A stretch of 64,000 nt of DNA. It comes from Actinomadura meyerae (GTDB taxonomy: Bacteria; Actinomycetota; Actinomycetes; Streptosporangiales; Streptosporangiaceae). Shown piece after piece: positions 54,403 through 62,835 of the stretch. Within the stretch, counting starts at the first letter, position 1, and every line of letters starts with the position of its first letter. The notes below the pieces were generated by a model. It ran no database searches. It saw nothing but the letters and a program-made list of their open reading frames with translations, and had not been told where the DNA came from. Location of the stretch: assembly GCF_900188445.1 (NCBI RefSeq), contig NZ_FZOR01000006.1:124001-188000 (forward strand), written 5' to 3'. Both the position numbers and the translations under genes were made by a program.

Positions 54403-55233
54403 TCAGTTGAAGATACGCGGGTCGTCGAACACGCCGCCGGCGACGAGCGCGATGTACGCGTCCGCCACCACCAGCGAGCCCAGGGTGATCAGCGCGTACA
54501 TGCCGTGCCGCTCATTGATCTTGGAAACCCAGCCCCACATCCGGTACCGGAACGGGTGCTTGGAGAAGTTCTTCAGCCGCCCGCCGACGATGTGCCGGCA
54601 CGAGTGGCACGACAGCGTGTAGAGCCACAGCAGCACGACGTTGGCCACCAGGATGAGCGTGCCGAGCCCGATGCCGAAGCCGCCGTCCTTGCCGTGGAAG
54701 GCGCGGATCGCGTCGTAGGTGTTGATGAGCGAGATCAGCACGGCCGCGAGCCAGAAGTAGCGGTGCAGGTTCTGGCCGATCAGCGGGAAGCGGCGCTCGC
54801 CGGTGTACTTGCCGTGCGGCTCGCGGACGGCGCACGCGGACGGCGACGCCCAGAACGACCGGTAGTACGCCTTGCGGTAGTAGTAGCAGGTCAGCCGGAA
54901 CAGCAGCAGGAACGGCAGCGAGACGGCCGCGAAGGGGATCCAGCCGCGGGTGCCCGCCGGCAGGAACGTGCCGAACTCCGCCGCGTCGCCGGTGTGCCCG
55001 TCCACCGTCACGCCGTTGCAGATCTCGTTCAGGCAGGGCGAGTAGAACGGCGTCAGGTAGTGGAACTCCGGCACGTAGAACGCCGCGCCCCAGAAGGCCC
55101 GGACCGTCGCGTACACCACCCAGGCCGTGAAGATCACGAAGGTCGTGACGGGATAGAGCCGCCAGTTGTCCTTGCGGAGCGTTCTTTCCTTGATCTGGGC
55201 GCGCGTCTTGACGGGCGCCTCCACAGTGCTCAT
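54403..55233 (-). CDS. sdhC: Sdh1-type membrane anchor with Rieske-like CHSCRH motif
   Basis: The 276-residue protein has five hydrophobic helices and resembles Rv0249c. It carries a CHSCRHIVGG motif (Cys209, His210, Cys212, His214) at the end of the fourth helix. In mycobacterial Sdh1 this region holds a membrane-embedded Rieske-type 2Fe-2S cluster instead of haem. Other Cys (CLNEICNG, PSACAV) lie in loops. ATG 55233 has AGGAG upstream. It is the first gene of the Crp-box-preceded operon. Confidence 0.88.
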   Translation of the reverse strand: MSTVEAPVKTRAQIKERTLRKDNWRLYPVTTFVIFTAWVVYATVRAFWGAAFYVPEFHYLTPFYSPCLNEICNGVTVDGHTGDAAEFGTFLPAGTRGWIPFAAVSLPFLLLFRLTCYYYRKAYYRSFWASPSACAVREPHGKYTGERRFPLIGQNLHRYFWLAAVLISLINTYDAIRAFHGKDGGFGIGLGTLILVANVVLLWLYTLSCHSCRHIVGGRLKNFSKHPFRYRMWGWVSKINERHGMYALITLGSLVVADAYIALVAGGVFDDPRIFN

Positions 55234-55445
55234 CGATCGCTCTCCTGAGCTCGGGTCGTCGTGTCCCCGTACCACGGTCCGCGCGCACCGTCCGGCCGTC
55301 GCGCCCGCGGCCGGCCTCCTCGCGCCGTCGCGCCCGGACCACCGGGCATGGCTCCCCGGCGGGCGGCCGGAGGCCGTGCCGCATGCGGGCGGTGACGCCT
55401 CGTGTGCGCTTCCAGCGAAGCGACCCTACGCCACACTCGACGGGC

Positions 55446-55461
55446 TGTGACATACATAACA
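55446..55461 (+). promoter_or_regulatory. Crp-like site 1 of the second SDH operon
   Basis: TGTGA-CATACA-TAACA matches TGTGA-N6-TCACA at nine of ten positions. Its minus-strand end (GTCACA) is also a plausible -35, 17 bases from TAGGGT. That would place Crp at about -38. Confidence 0.6.
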
Positions 55462-55473
55462 GGGAGACCCGCA

Positions 55474-55489
55474 TGTGAGCCTGACCACA
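55474..55489 (+). promoter_or_regulatory. Crp-like site 2 of the second SDH operon
   Basis: TGTGA-GCCTGA-CCACA matches the Crp consensus at nine of ten positions, 28 bases (centre to centre) from site 1. Confidence 0.6.
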
Positions 55490-55529
55490 GACTTTAGCCC
55501 CGCGGGAGGCCCGCCGCACGGCCCGCGTT

Positions 55530-55548
55530 CCATAACCAGTCGTTATGG
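55530..55548. promoter_or_regulatory. 7-bp-arm palindrome near the SDH promoter
   Basis: CCATAAC (55530-55536) and GTTATGG (55542-55548) are perfect inverted arms around five bases. ATAAC-N5-GTTAT resembles LysR-type boxes, so the adjacent LysR could bind here. This is unproven. Confidence 0.45.
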
Positions 55549-55584
55549 CGCAGCGGAATCGAGACGAGCGCGCCCGGGAATGAC

Positions 55585-56193
55585 CTACCGGTCGCCGACC
55601 ACCCGCGCGAGCACGGTACGGGCGAAGTGCGCCTCCGCTTCGCTCGTGCGCCCGGTGCCGTAGACGCGCAGGACCTCCGCGAGTTCGGGGAAGCGGCCGG
55701 CGATGAGGTCGGCGGCGGCGTCGATCTCCGCGGCGGACGCGACCTCGCGCAGCAGGGCCTGCACCAGCCGCGCCGGCTCCGCCGCCCCCCGGGCGGCGGC
55801 CTCGGGCCGCGCCTCGCGGGTGCTCTTCGCGGGCTCCCCGCGGTCGCCGCCGGCGGCCGCCCGGAGCCCGGACGTGGTCGGCGCCGCCTCGCCCCGGATC
55901 TCCTCCAGCCGCGCCTTGACCGCAGCGGGCGGCAGCTCGCCGAACGCGGGGTCGGCGATGAACTCCTCCACCGCCATCAGCCGGTGCAGCACGGCCGGGT
56001 TGCTGATCTTGGCCCGCTGGGCGGACATCAGCTGGGAGAGCATCGGCGCGGACAGCCCGAGCACGCCCGCGAGCCCCGACTGCGAGAGCCCGAGCCGGTC
56101 GAGCAGCGGCCGGACGCGATCACCGAGCGGCTCGCCGTACCACTCGATCTGCAGCGCGCGGTTCCGGGCGACCGTGTCCTCGGCGACGCTCAC
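55585..56193 (-). CDS. Helix-turn-helix DNA-binding regulator
   Basis: At about 202 residues it has an XRE-like HTH in the first 90 residues (LLDRLGLSQSGLAGVLGLSAPMLSQLMSAQRAKI spans it). A disordered linker and a C-terminal helical segment rich in Ala/Glu follow. The GTG at 56193 is preferred, with AAGGGGG eight bases upstream. Two copies of a 14-bp dyad flank its promoter and that of the divergent lipoprotein operon. It is likely the repressor of that operon. Confidence 0.75.
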   Translation of the reverse strand: MSVAEDTVARNRALQIEWYGEPLGDRVRPLLDRLGLSQSGLAGVLGLSAPMLSQLMSAQRAKISNPAVLHRLMAVEEFIADPAFGELPPAAVKARLEEIRGEAAPTTSGLRAAAGGDRGEPAKSTREARPEAAARGAAEPARLVQALLREVASAAEIDAAADLIAGRFPELAEVLRVYGTGRTSEAEAHFARTVLARVVGDR

Positions 56194-56206
56194 GCCGTCC
56201 ACCCCC

Positions 56207-56236
56207 TTGACGATTCGCAAATGCAAACGCTATATT
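56207..56236 (+). promoter_or_regulatory. Promoter with operator in the -35/-10 spacer
   Basis: TTGACG (56207-56212) and TATATT (56231-56236), 18 bp apart, form a strong housekeeping-type promoter for the lipoprotein/OmpA operon. The spacer contains operator 1 (TTCGCAAATGCAAA, 56214-56227). Confidence 0.7.
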
Positions 56237-56291
56237 CACGTCCGCACAGTGGGACGTGGCCTCGGGTGCCATGTTGCCACGGAAGTGTTGA

Positions 56292-56305
56292 TTTGCATAT
56301 GCGAC
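56292..56305 (+). promoter_or_regulatory. Second operator copy before the lipoprotein gene
   Basis: TTTGCATATGCGAC matches the reverse complement of operator 1 at 12 of 14 positions. It lies six bases before the Shine-Dalgarno, in the transcribed leader. Confidence 0.6.
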
Positions 56306-56323
56306 GAACCGGAGGATCGACCC

Positions 56324-56896
56324 ATGCGCATGACCCACCGCCTGGTGGTCGCCACCACCGCGGTCCTGCTCCTGGCCGGATGCTCGGCGATCGGCGGCGA
56401 TGACGACGGCGACGCCGCATCGGCCGGCGCCGGGGCGCCGGCGGCCGCCGGCGCGGAGGTGCCGGCGGGCGAGGCGGGCTTCGACGACACCGCGAAGCCG
56501 GTGACGCAGGGCACCTTCGACAGCCCCGCAGCGGCGGGCGCCAAGGTCGACATCGCCATCATGAGGCTGAAGGCCAAGGGGAAGCTGGCCACGCTGACCG
56601 TGCGGTTCACGCCGCACGTCCCCGGCGCCTCGGCCGGCCGCATCAACGCCTACGGGCTCAACGGCGACCGCGGCCTCGACACCTCGCTCATCGACCCGGT
56701 CAACCTCAAGCGCTACGTCGTCGTGAAGGACTCCGGCGGGCAGGAGCTGGAGAGCGACGACATCTTCACGCACATGACGAACGACCAGCCCACGTCCCAC
56801 TACTTCACCTTCGCGGCACCGCCGGAGAACGTGAAGTCCATCGACGTGCAGATCGGGAACTGGCCCACGTTCCGCAACATCCCGGTCGAGCGGTGA
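56324..56896 (+). CDS. Lipoprotein with an 'IPVE'-type beta-domain
   Basis: At 190 residues it has a signal peptide with lipobox LLLAGC, then a Gly/Ala/Asp linker. A beta-rich domain of about 120 residues ends PPENVKSIDVQIGN and NIPVER. The same kind of ending recurs twice in the OmpA protein at 57534. GGAGG lies eight bases before the ATG. It is the first of three genes under the TTGACG-TATATT promoter, and its stop overlaps the next start (GTGA). Confidence 0.8.
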   Translation: MRMTHRLVVATTAVLLLAGCSAIGGDDDGDAASAGAGAPAAAGAEVPAGEAGFDDTAKPVTQGTFDSPAAAGAKVDIAIMRLKAKGKLATLTVRFTPHVPGASAGRINAYGLNGDRGLDTSLIDPVNLKRYVVVKDSGGQELESDDIFTHMTNDQPTSHYFTFAAPPENVKSIDVQIGNWPTFRNIPVER

Positions 56897-57483
56897 TCCG
56901 CATGCGCCGCACGATCCTCACCACGGTCCTCACCACGGGCGTCCTCGCGGGCGTCGTCGCGACGACGCTCGCCCTCCCGGCCGCCGCGGGGGCCGGCCCC
57001 AGCGTGCCCGACGGCAACCTCGCCAAGAGCGTCCGGTCCATCGGGACCGGAAACACCGTCCGCGACATCGACCTGTCGAAGGCCGTGATCGACCTGGAGG
57101 AGGAGTCCGCGGACGGCGCGCAGGTCACCGTCCGCATCTCCGCCGACGTCCTGTTCGACTTCGGCGAGGCCACGCTCACCGGCACGGCCCGCCGCCGCCT
57201 CGCCGAACTGGCACCCCGGCTGCGCGGCGCCAAGGGCACCGTCCAGGTCTCCGGCCACACCGACTCCATCGGCGACGAGGGCGTCAACCTCGCCCTCTCC
57301 CGGCGGCGGGCCGACGCGGTCAAGGCCGCCCTGACGGGCGCCCTCGGCGAGACCGGCCCGAGCATCCGGGCGAAGGGCTACGGCGAGACCAAGCCCGTCG
57401 CCCCCAACGAGCAGGGCGGCAAGGACGACCCCGCAGGCCGCGCGAAGAACCGCCGCGTCGAGATCACCTACGAGAAGGGCTGA
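56893..57483 (+). CDS. Secreted OmpA-domain protein, single-domain
   Basis: At 196 residues it has a signal peptide (TTLALPAAAGAG) and then one OmpA/MotB peptidoglycan-binding domain. DVLFDFGEATLTGTARRRL, VSGHTDSIGDEGVNLALS with the conserved Asp, and RRADAVKAAL and KGYGETKPVA are the family motifs. Actinobacteria lack an outer-membrane porin of this type, so the domain most likely binds peptidoglycan on the outer face. GTG 56893 or ATG 56902 may start it. Confidence 0.88.
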   Translation: MIRMRRTILTTVLTTGVLAGVVATTLALPAAAGAGPSVPDGNLAKSVRSIGTGNTVRDIDLSKAVIDLEEESADGAQVTVRISADVLFDFGEATLTGTARRRLAELAPRLRGAKGTVQVSGHTDSIGDEGVNLALSRRRADAVKAALTGALGETGPSIRAKGYGETKPVAPNEQGGKDDPAGRAKNRRVEITYEKG

Positions 57484-57533
57484 GCCCCGCCCGCCGCCCC
57501 GCACGAACCGTCACGCAGGAAAGAGGTATCCCG

Positions 57534-59141
57534 ATGACAGGCATCCAAGGGGCGCTCGCCGCCCTCACGGCCCTTCCGCTGGTCCTCCTCGCCGGGTGCG
57601 ACGGCGGCGGCGGCGGATCCCCCGCCGAACGCGGAACCGCCGAGCGCGGAACCGCCCAGTCCCGGCGGCCCTACTCCGGCCCCGCGGCCAAGGACGCCTG
57701 GTCCGCGCTGGGCGGCGGCCATTCGCGCCTCGAGGTGCGGGCCGTCGAGCGGTACCGCGACCGTTCGGTGCTGCGGTTATACGTGACGAACCCGGAGCGC
57801 GAACCGAGGTCGTACTCGTTCGCGACCTCGGCGGCCGGGACGGCGTTCGGCGAGCTGAACTTCAGGCTCGTCGACCCGGTCGGCCACAAGGCGTACGGCC
57901 CCCTCTACGACCGTGACGGCCAGGGCAACACGGTCGGCAGCGACATCCGCTTCACCTCCGTCCGGCCCGGCGTCCGCTACGAGATGCTGGTCGTCTTCCC
58001 TCCCGTCCCCGAATCGGTGCGGACCATCACGGTCATCACTCCCACCACCGCCGGCGAGTTCACCGGCATCCCGGTGGTCGAGGGCAAGGGCGACGGCGGC
58101 CCCACCGCCCCCGTCGTGGACGGCGGGTCCCCTCCGGCGCCCGGCGCCACGGTGGCGTTCAAGATGCGCGAGCGGAACGGCGACGCCTACGGCCGGAGCG
58201 AGGACCTCTACGGCCTCACCGAGGGCGAGGTGCAGTCCACCGCCACGAGCGGGAGCGAGCAGACCATCGGGTTGCACACCGATGTGCTGTTCGACTTCGA
58301 CAAGGCGACGCTCTCCACCCGAGCGAAGGCCATCCTCGACGAGGTCGCGAACGAGACCAGGGCGAAGGCCGACCCCGCCAAACCGCCGATCCTCATCACC
58401 GGGCACACCGACGGCAAGGGCCGCCCCGACTACAACATGTCCCTGTCGCAGCGCCGCGCCGACGCCGTCCTGGAGGAGCTACGGGCCCGCCTCGGCACCG
58501 CCTACCAGTACAAGGCCCAGGGCAAGGGCGAGACCGAGCCGGTGGCGCGGGAGGGCGGCGCCGACGACGAGAAGGCCCGCCGGAAGAACCGCCGGGTCGA
58601 GGTCTCGTACCAGATCAAGCAGCAGACGACCGAGACGACCTCGACCACCGCGACCGCCCGGGTGGACAAACCCGGCACCGGCTCCGGCGCCCCCGCCCCG
58701 TTCCATCCGGACGGCGCGACCGTGGCCAGCCGCACGGCCGAGATCGGCCGGATCGCCGGCCAGAAGCGGCGCATCGACGTCAAGCCCTTCTACCGCGACG
58801 GCGCCTACCTCGTCGCCGTCTTCGAGATCACGAACCTGGGCCCGCAGGACCTGCTCCCCACCGACGACTACATGGGCGGCGACGGCTCCTACGGCCGGTT
58901 CGGCGCGTTCTCCGTCATCGACCCGGCCACCGGTACCGCCTACCGCGGCGTCCGCATGGGCCCCACCGACAAGACCCGGGTGAACCTGCGCTTCGTCGAC
59001 CCGGGCTGGGCCATCTTCAGGACCGAGCAGGGCACGGCGAACCGCGGCTTCTTCTACGTCCCGGCTCCCCCACCGTCCGTCAAGGCCGTCACCTTCGACG
59101 CGGGCGCCTTCGGCAAGATCCCCGACATCCCCGTCGAGTGA
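57534..59141 (+). CDS. Lipoprotein with IPVE-OmpA-IPVE domain arrangement
   Basis: This 535-residue lipoprotein (LLAGCDGG lipobox, Cys22) has a beta-domain at about 55-190 ending GEFTGIPVVEG, an OmpA domain at about 230-360 (HTDVLFDFDKATL, ITGHTDGKGRPDYNMSLSQRR) and a second beta-domain at about 400-535 ending PSVKAVTF, then KIPDIPVE. It is effectively the first two genes of the operon combined with one extra copy of the beta-domain. It is membrane-anchored and likely grips peptidoglycan. Confidence 0.85.
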   Translation: MTGIQGALAALTALPLVLLAGCDGGGGGSPAERGTAERGTAQSRRPYSGPAAKDAWSALGGGHSRLEVRAVERYRDRSVLRLYVTNPEREPRSYSFATSAAGTAFGELNFRLVDPVGHKAYGPLYDRDGQGNTVGSDIRFTSVRPGVRYEMLVVFPPVPESVRTITVITPTTAGEFTGIPVVEGKGDGGPTAPVVDGGSPPAPGATVAFKMRERNGDAYGRSEDLYGLTEGEVQSTATSGSEQTIGLHTDVLFDFDKATLSTRAKAILDEVANETRAKADPAKPPILITGHTDGKGRPDYNMSLSQRRADAVLEELRARLGTAYQYKAQGKGETEPVAREGGADDEKARRKNRRVEVSYQIKQQTTETTSTTATARVDKPGTGSGAPAPFHPDGATVASRTAEIGRIAGQKRRIDVKPFYRDGAYLVAVFEITNLGPQDLLPTDDYMGGDGSYGRFGAFSVIDPATGTAYRGVRMGPTDKTRVNLRFVDPGWAIFRTEQGTANRGFFYVPAPPPSVKAVTFDAGAFGKIPDIPVE

Positions 59142-59153
59142 GCCCGCGGATCC

Positions 59154-60089
59154 CTACCGGCCGAGGGGAGGAGGCTCGCCCAGCTGATCGAAGATCTGCA
59201 GCGGTTCACCGTCCAAGGTCCGGGCGGGGAACCGCAGCTCCCCCCGGCACGAGCCGAGCGCCCGCCGCGCCGCGTCGGCGTCGGCGAAGCGCCGCGCGGG
59301 ATCGGGGTCGCACAGATGGGACAGCACCGTCCACAGCATCGGCGGCACCCCGTCGGGCCGCGCGCCGATCCGCTGGTGCGGCTCCGGGTCGCCCGCCCCG
59401 GTGAGCATCCGCCAGCCGACCATCCCGGCGGCGTACAGGTCCTGACGCGGCGCCGGCCGGTTCCAGTCGAGCGCCTCGGGTGCCAGGTAGCCGGGCGTGC
59501 CGACGACGAACCCGGTCGTGGTGAACCGGAGCCCGTCGTCCCCGAGCGCGATCCCGAAGTCGGCGAGCCGGACGTGCGGCGCGCCGACCGCACTCGGCTC
59601 CAGCAGCAGGTTCGCCGGCTTCACGTCGCGGTGCACGATCCCGGCCCGGTGGATGCGGCTCAGCGCGGACAGCACCTGGTCCAGGATCTCGGCGGCGTAG
59701 TCCGGCGGCAGCCGCCCGTAGTCGCCGAGCAGCGTCTCCACGGACCCGCCGGTCATCAGGTCCATCGCCAGCAGCACGTCCTCGCCCGCCATGCACGACG
59801 CGTAGGGGGTCACCACGTGCGGATGCGCCAGCCGCAGCGCCTGCTCCCGGATCGCCCGCAGCAGCATCGTCCGCCCCTGCGCCCGGATGAGCTTCGCGGC
59901 GCAGTAGCGCCCCTCCGCGTGGTCGTAGGCACGCCACACCCGGCTCGTCCCGCCCGCCCCGATCCGGTCGAGCATGGTGAACCGGCCACCGATCACCCAC
60001 GCTCCGTCCACGGGACAGATCGTACGGAATCCACCACCCCCGATCGGCAGGGCGCCGTCAACCGGAACGGCGGGCCGCGCATCGAACAT
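59154..60089 (-). CDS. Soluble Ser/Thr protein kinase
   Basis: At about 311 residues (ATG 60089) or 285 (GTG 60011) it has a complete kinase domain: RIGAGGTSRVWRAYD, CAAKLIRAQ, IVHRDVKPANLLL, LADFGIAL, GTPGYLAPEALDW. There is no TM helix or extracellular domain. The longer form contains a near-repeat, PVDGALPIGG and PVDGAWVIGG. GGGG lies seven bases before ATG 60089, whereas the GTG has no clear site. Convergent with the OmpA gene; substrates unknown. Confidence 0.88.
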   Translation of the reverse strand: MFDARPAVPVDGALPIGGGGFRTICPVDGAWVIGGRFTMLDRIGAGGTSRVWRAYDHAEGRYCAAKLIRAQGRTMLLRAIREQALRLAHPHVVTPYASCMAGEDVLLAMDLMTGGSVETLLGDYGRLPPDYAAEILDQVLSALSRIHRAGIVHRDVKPANLLLEPSAVGAPHVRLADFGIALGDDGLRFTTTGFVVGTPGYLAPEALDWNRPAPRQDLYAAGMVGWRMLTGAGDPEPHQRIGARPDGVPPMLWTVLSHLCDPDPARRFADADAARRALGSCRGELRFPARTLDGEPLQIFDQLGEPPPLGR

Positions 60090-60177
60090 GAAAGCCCCAC
60101 TCTTCCCCGCGCCCTCCATAGACTGACGATCTCCGCAGACCACGCGCCCCGGACAGGGCCCGCCCGAAACTGGACAA

Positions 60178-62208
60178 ATGAGCGACAACGAGCCCGGCCG
60201 CGAGGATCTCGCGGGGGACACCGCCGCCCAGAGCAACACCACGGCCTCGACCGGAGAGACCGCCACGGAGCAACCCCGGCCGACTCCCCGACCAGCCGCC
60301 ACCCCCGCGGCCACCGACCAGGCCGCCCCGGAAGCAACGGGCCCCGAGCGCCCTGACGCACCCCCCGCCACCCAGGCGCCCACGAGCACGACCGTCGAGG
60401 ACACACCGGGCGACGACGCGGAACCCGGGGATGTGGACAACGCCGCAACCGAGCGCACGGACACGGGCGGAAAGGCCAAAGCAGCCCCCAGCGCGGAGCC
60501 CGCGGCCACGGACGCCCCAGGCCCGCAAGGTGACGACGCGGAAGCCGACAACCCGCAGGACGCCGACGCAGACCGTGCCGACTCGCGAGCCACGGCCGGG
60601 GCGTCCACGAGTGCGGGAGCGGAAGACGCCGAAGGCGCCGACGTGGCATCCGAGGGCGCGAAGGAGGCCGAGAGCGCGGCCCCAGGCGACGCGGCCCCGG
60701 GTGAGACGGACGCGGGTGAGACGGGCGCGCGTGACGCCGGCGCAGGTGGCTCGGGCGCGGGTGACTCGGGTTCAGGTGACTCGGGTTCAGGTGACTCGGG
60801 TTCAGGCGGCGCCGACTCGGATGGCGGGTCGGCGAAGGGGGGTAAGCCGCGGCGGTCGCGGCGGCGGCGGGTGCTGCGGTGGACGGCGGTGGGGATGCTG
60901 GCCGTGGTGCTTGTCGGCGGCGGCGGGGCGGCGTGGCTGTACCACGACATCGTCGGCGGCATCGATCAGAAGCATGTCGGCGGGCGCCTCGGGCCGGACC
61001 GTCCGAAGAAGCTGAACAAGTCGCTCAACATCCTGCTGCTCGGGTCCGACACGCGGGCGGGCGAGAACTCCGAGTACGCGGACGGTGTGACCGGCGCGCG
61101 GTCGGACACCACGATCCTGTTGCACCTGTCGCCCAACCGCGACCAGGCGGTCGGCATCAGCTTCCCCCGCGACTCGATGGTGAAGATGCCCAAGTGCGAG
61201 AAGGAGGGCGGCGGCACCGTCCCGGCGCAGTTCGGCATGCTGAACTCGGCGTTCGCGTTCGGCGGGCCGACCTGCACGTGGAAGACGCTGGAGGGCCTCA
61301 CCGGCATCCACATCGACCACTTCGTCCAGATCGACTTCTCCGGGTTCAAGCGGATGGTGGACGCGCTCGGCGGCGTCGAGATCTGCGTCGACCGGCCCGT
61401 CAACGACCCGCGGGCCCAGCTGTACCTGAAGGCCGGGAAGCAGACGGTGAAGGGGACGCAGGCGCTCGGCTACGTGCGGGCCCGCTACTCGCTCGGCAAC
61501 GGCTCCGACCTGGAGCGCATCCAGCGGCAGCAGAAGTTCATGGCCGCCGTGGTCGACAAGGCCACCAGCGGGTCGATGCTCACCGACCCGGCCAAGACCT
61601 ACAAGTTCCTCAAGGCCGCGACCAAGTCGATGACGACCGACGACGACCTGAACCTCGCGACCATGAAGAAGATCGCGGACGGGTTGAAGGGGATGGACGC
61701 CGGGCAGGTGCGGTTCGTCACCGTGCCCGTCGAGCGCTACGCCCCGGACCCGAACCGCGTGCAGTGGAACCGGGAGCGGGCCAAGGCGCTGTTCGAGGCG
61801 GTCCGCCGCGACGACGACCTGCCCGCGGAGCCGCCCGCGCCCGCTCCCTCGCAGCAGGCCCTGCCCGCCCCGGGCCAGGTCAACGTCACGGTCGTGGCCG
61901 CGGGCGCCCCGAAGAAAGCGGTCGACAACGCGGTCCGGCAACTCCGCGAGCGCGGTTTCAAGGTCGCGAAGACGGTCGGGCGGGCGTCCGCGGCCGGTGA
62001 CACCCGCCTCGTCTACGCCCCGTCCGCCGAAGCGCAGGCGTCCGTGCTCGCCCGCGCGCTCCCCGACGCGGTCCTCACCGCCGACGGCGGCGCGCCCGCG
62101 GGCGGTGTCCGCCTCGTCCTCGGCAAGTCCGGGGCCCGCTTCACCCCGCCCGCCATCAACAAGATCGGAGGAGGGGTCAAGGCCGGCCGGAAGAACCCCT
62201 GCGCGTGA
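60178..62208 (+). CDS. LCP-family protein with long disordered cytoplasmic region and LytR_C domain
   Basis: This 676-residue protein has three parts. Residues 1-235 are disordered, Asp/Glu/Ala/Thr/Gly-rich, ending in three GDSGS repeats and an Arg cluster (PRRSRRRRVLRW). One TM helix follows (TAVGMLAVVLVGGGGAAWLY). The extracytoplasmic LCP domain (NILLLGSDTRAGENSE, ARSDTTILLHL, GISFPRDSMV, RARYSLGNGSDLERIQRQQK) then leads to a C-terminal LytR_C domain (QVNVTVVAAGAPKKAVDNA). LCP enzymes attach glycopolymers to peptidoglycan. The tail probably takes kinase phosphorylation; the kinase at 59154 is divergent from it. Confidence 0.88.
   Translation: MSDNEPGREDLAGDTAAQSNTTASTGETATEQPRPTPRPAATPAATDQAAPEATGPERPDAPPATQAPTSTTVEDTPGDDAEPGDVDNAATERTDTGGKAKAAPSAEPAATDAPGPQGDDAEADNPQDADADRADSRATAGASTSAGAEDAEGADVASEGAKEAESAAPGDAAPGETDAGETGARDAGAGGSGAGDSGSGDSGSGDSGSGGADSDGGSAKGGKPRRSRRRRVLRWTAVGMLAVVLVGGGGAAWLYHDIVGGIDQKHVGGRLGPDRPKKLNKSLNILLLGSDTRAGENSEYADGVTGARSDTTILLHLSPNRDQAVGISFPRDSMVKMPKCEKEGGGTVPAQFGMLNSAFAFGGPTCTWKTLEGLTGIHIDHFVQIDFSGFKRMVDALGGVEICVDRPVNDPRAQLYLKAGKQTVKGTQALGYVRARYSLGNGSDLERIQRQQKFMAAVVDKATSGSMLTDPAKTYKFLKAATKSMTTDDDLNLATMKKIADGLKGMDAGQVRFVTVPVERYAPDPNRVQWNRERAKALFEAVRRDDDLPAEPPAPAPSQQALPAPGQVNVTVVAAGAPKKAVDNAVRQLRERGFKVAKTVGRASAAGDTRLVYAPSAEAQASVLARALPDAVLTADGGAPAGGVRLVLGKSGARFTPPAINKIGGGVKAGRKNPCA
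60760..60804 (+). repeat. Triple 15-bp in-frame repeat in the LCP gene
   Basis: Three direct copies of GGTGACTCGGGTTCA encode three GDSGS units before the TM segment, so copy number could change without frameshift. Confidence 0.8.
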
Positions 62209-62214
62209 CCGGGC

Positions 62215-62835
62215 TCATCCGGTGGCCGCCAGTACCGCCGCGAGGGTCCCGGCGAGCATCGCCGGGCCGAACGGGAACTCGCCCTTGCGCGTCCGGCGGA
62301 CGATCAGCACGCCGACGGCGATGACGCCGCCGATCAGGTACATCACCAGCAGGCCGGTCAACCAGGCGCGCCCGCCGAACCAGCCGAGGCAGAGCCCGAG
62401 CACGCCGGACAGCTTGACGTCCCCGAGCCCGATGCCGGACGGGACGGCGAGCGCCTGCACGGCGAACAGCGCGAACAGCGCCGCCATGCCGATGAGCGCG
62501 TGCGTGAAGTGCCGCAGGCCGTCGTCGGTGAACGGGGCGGCGACCGCCAGGAGCCCGGCCGCGATGCCGTAGGACGGGAGGGTGAAGCGGTCCGGCAGCC
62601 GCTTCTCCCTGATGTCGATGAACGCCAGCAGCGCGCCGACCGCCGCGAGGTAGAGCAGCGCGCCGAGGACGGGCTCGGCTCCGACCCGCCATCCGATGAC
62701 GCCGAAGGCGCACGCGGTGGCGGCACCGAGCGCCGCCCGCCGCGTCCGGTCGACGGGGCCGGTGAACGGCACCGCCAGCGGGGCGGAGAGGAGGCCGGCG
62801 GCGAGACCGACCGGAAGCAACACCAACGCGACCAT
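62215..62835 (-). CDS. A24 prepilin peptidase-like protein, without methylase domain
   Basis: At 206 residues it has about seven hydrophobic helices, with the two catalytic aspartates in FIDIREKRLPD and GIGLGDVKLSG (GxGD). This is the leader-peptidase module of type IV prepilin peptidases, without the N-terminal methyltransferase domain. It cleaves type IV pilin-like leader peptides. No pilin genes are in the window. ATG 62835 is used, GAGGT close upstream; it ends six bases from the LCP stop. Confidence 0.85.
   Translation of the reverse strand: MVALVLLPVGLAAGLLSAPLAVPFTGPVDRTRRAALGAATACAFGVIGWRVGAEPVLGALLYLAAVGALLAFIDIREKRLPDRFTLPSYGIAAGLLAVAAPFTDDGLRHFTHALIGMAALFALFAVQALAVPSGIGLGDVKLSGVLGLCLGWFGGRAWLTGLLVMYLIGGVIAVGVLIVRRTRKGEFPFGPAMLAGTLAAVLAATG

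Larger units (their letters stand above)
55234..55584. other. 351-bp control region of the second SDH operon
   Basis: There is no gene. It contains two Crp-like boxes (55446-55489), a possible TAGGGT -10 on the minus strand (55428-55423) and a CCATAAC/GTTATGG dyad (55530-55548). The leader between promoter and sdhC ATG would be about 180 bases. Confidence 0.6.
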
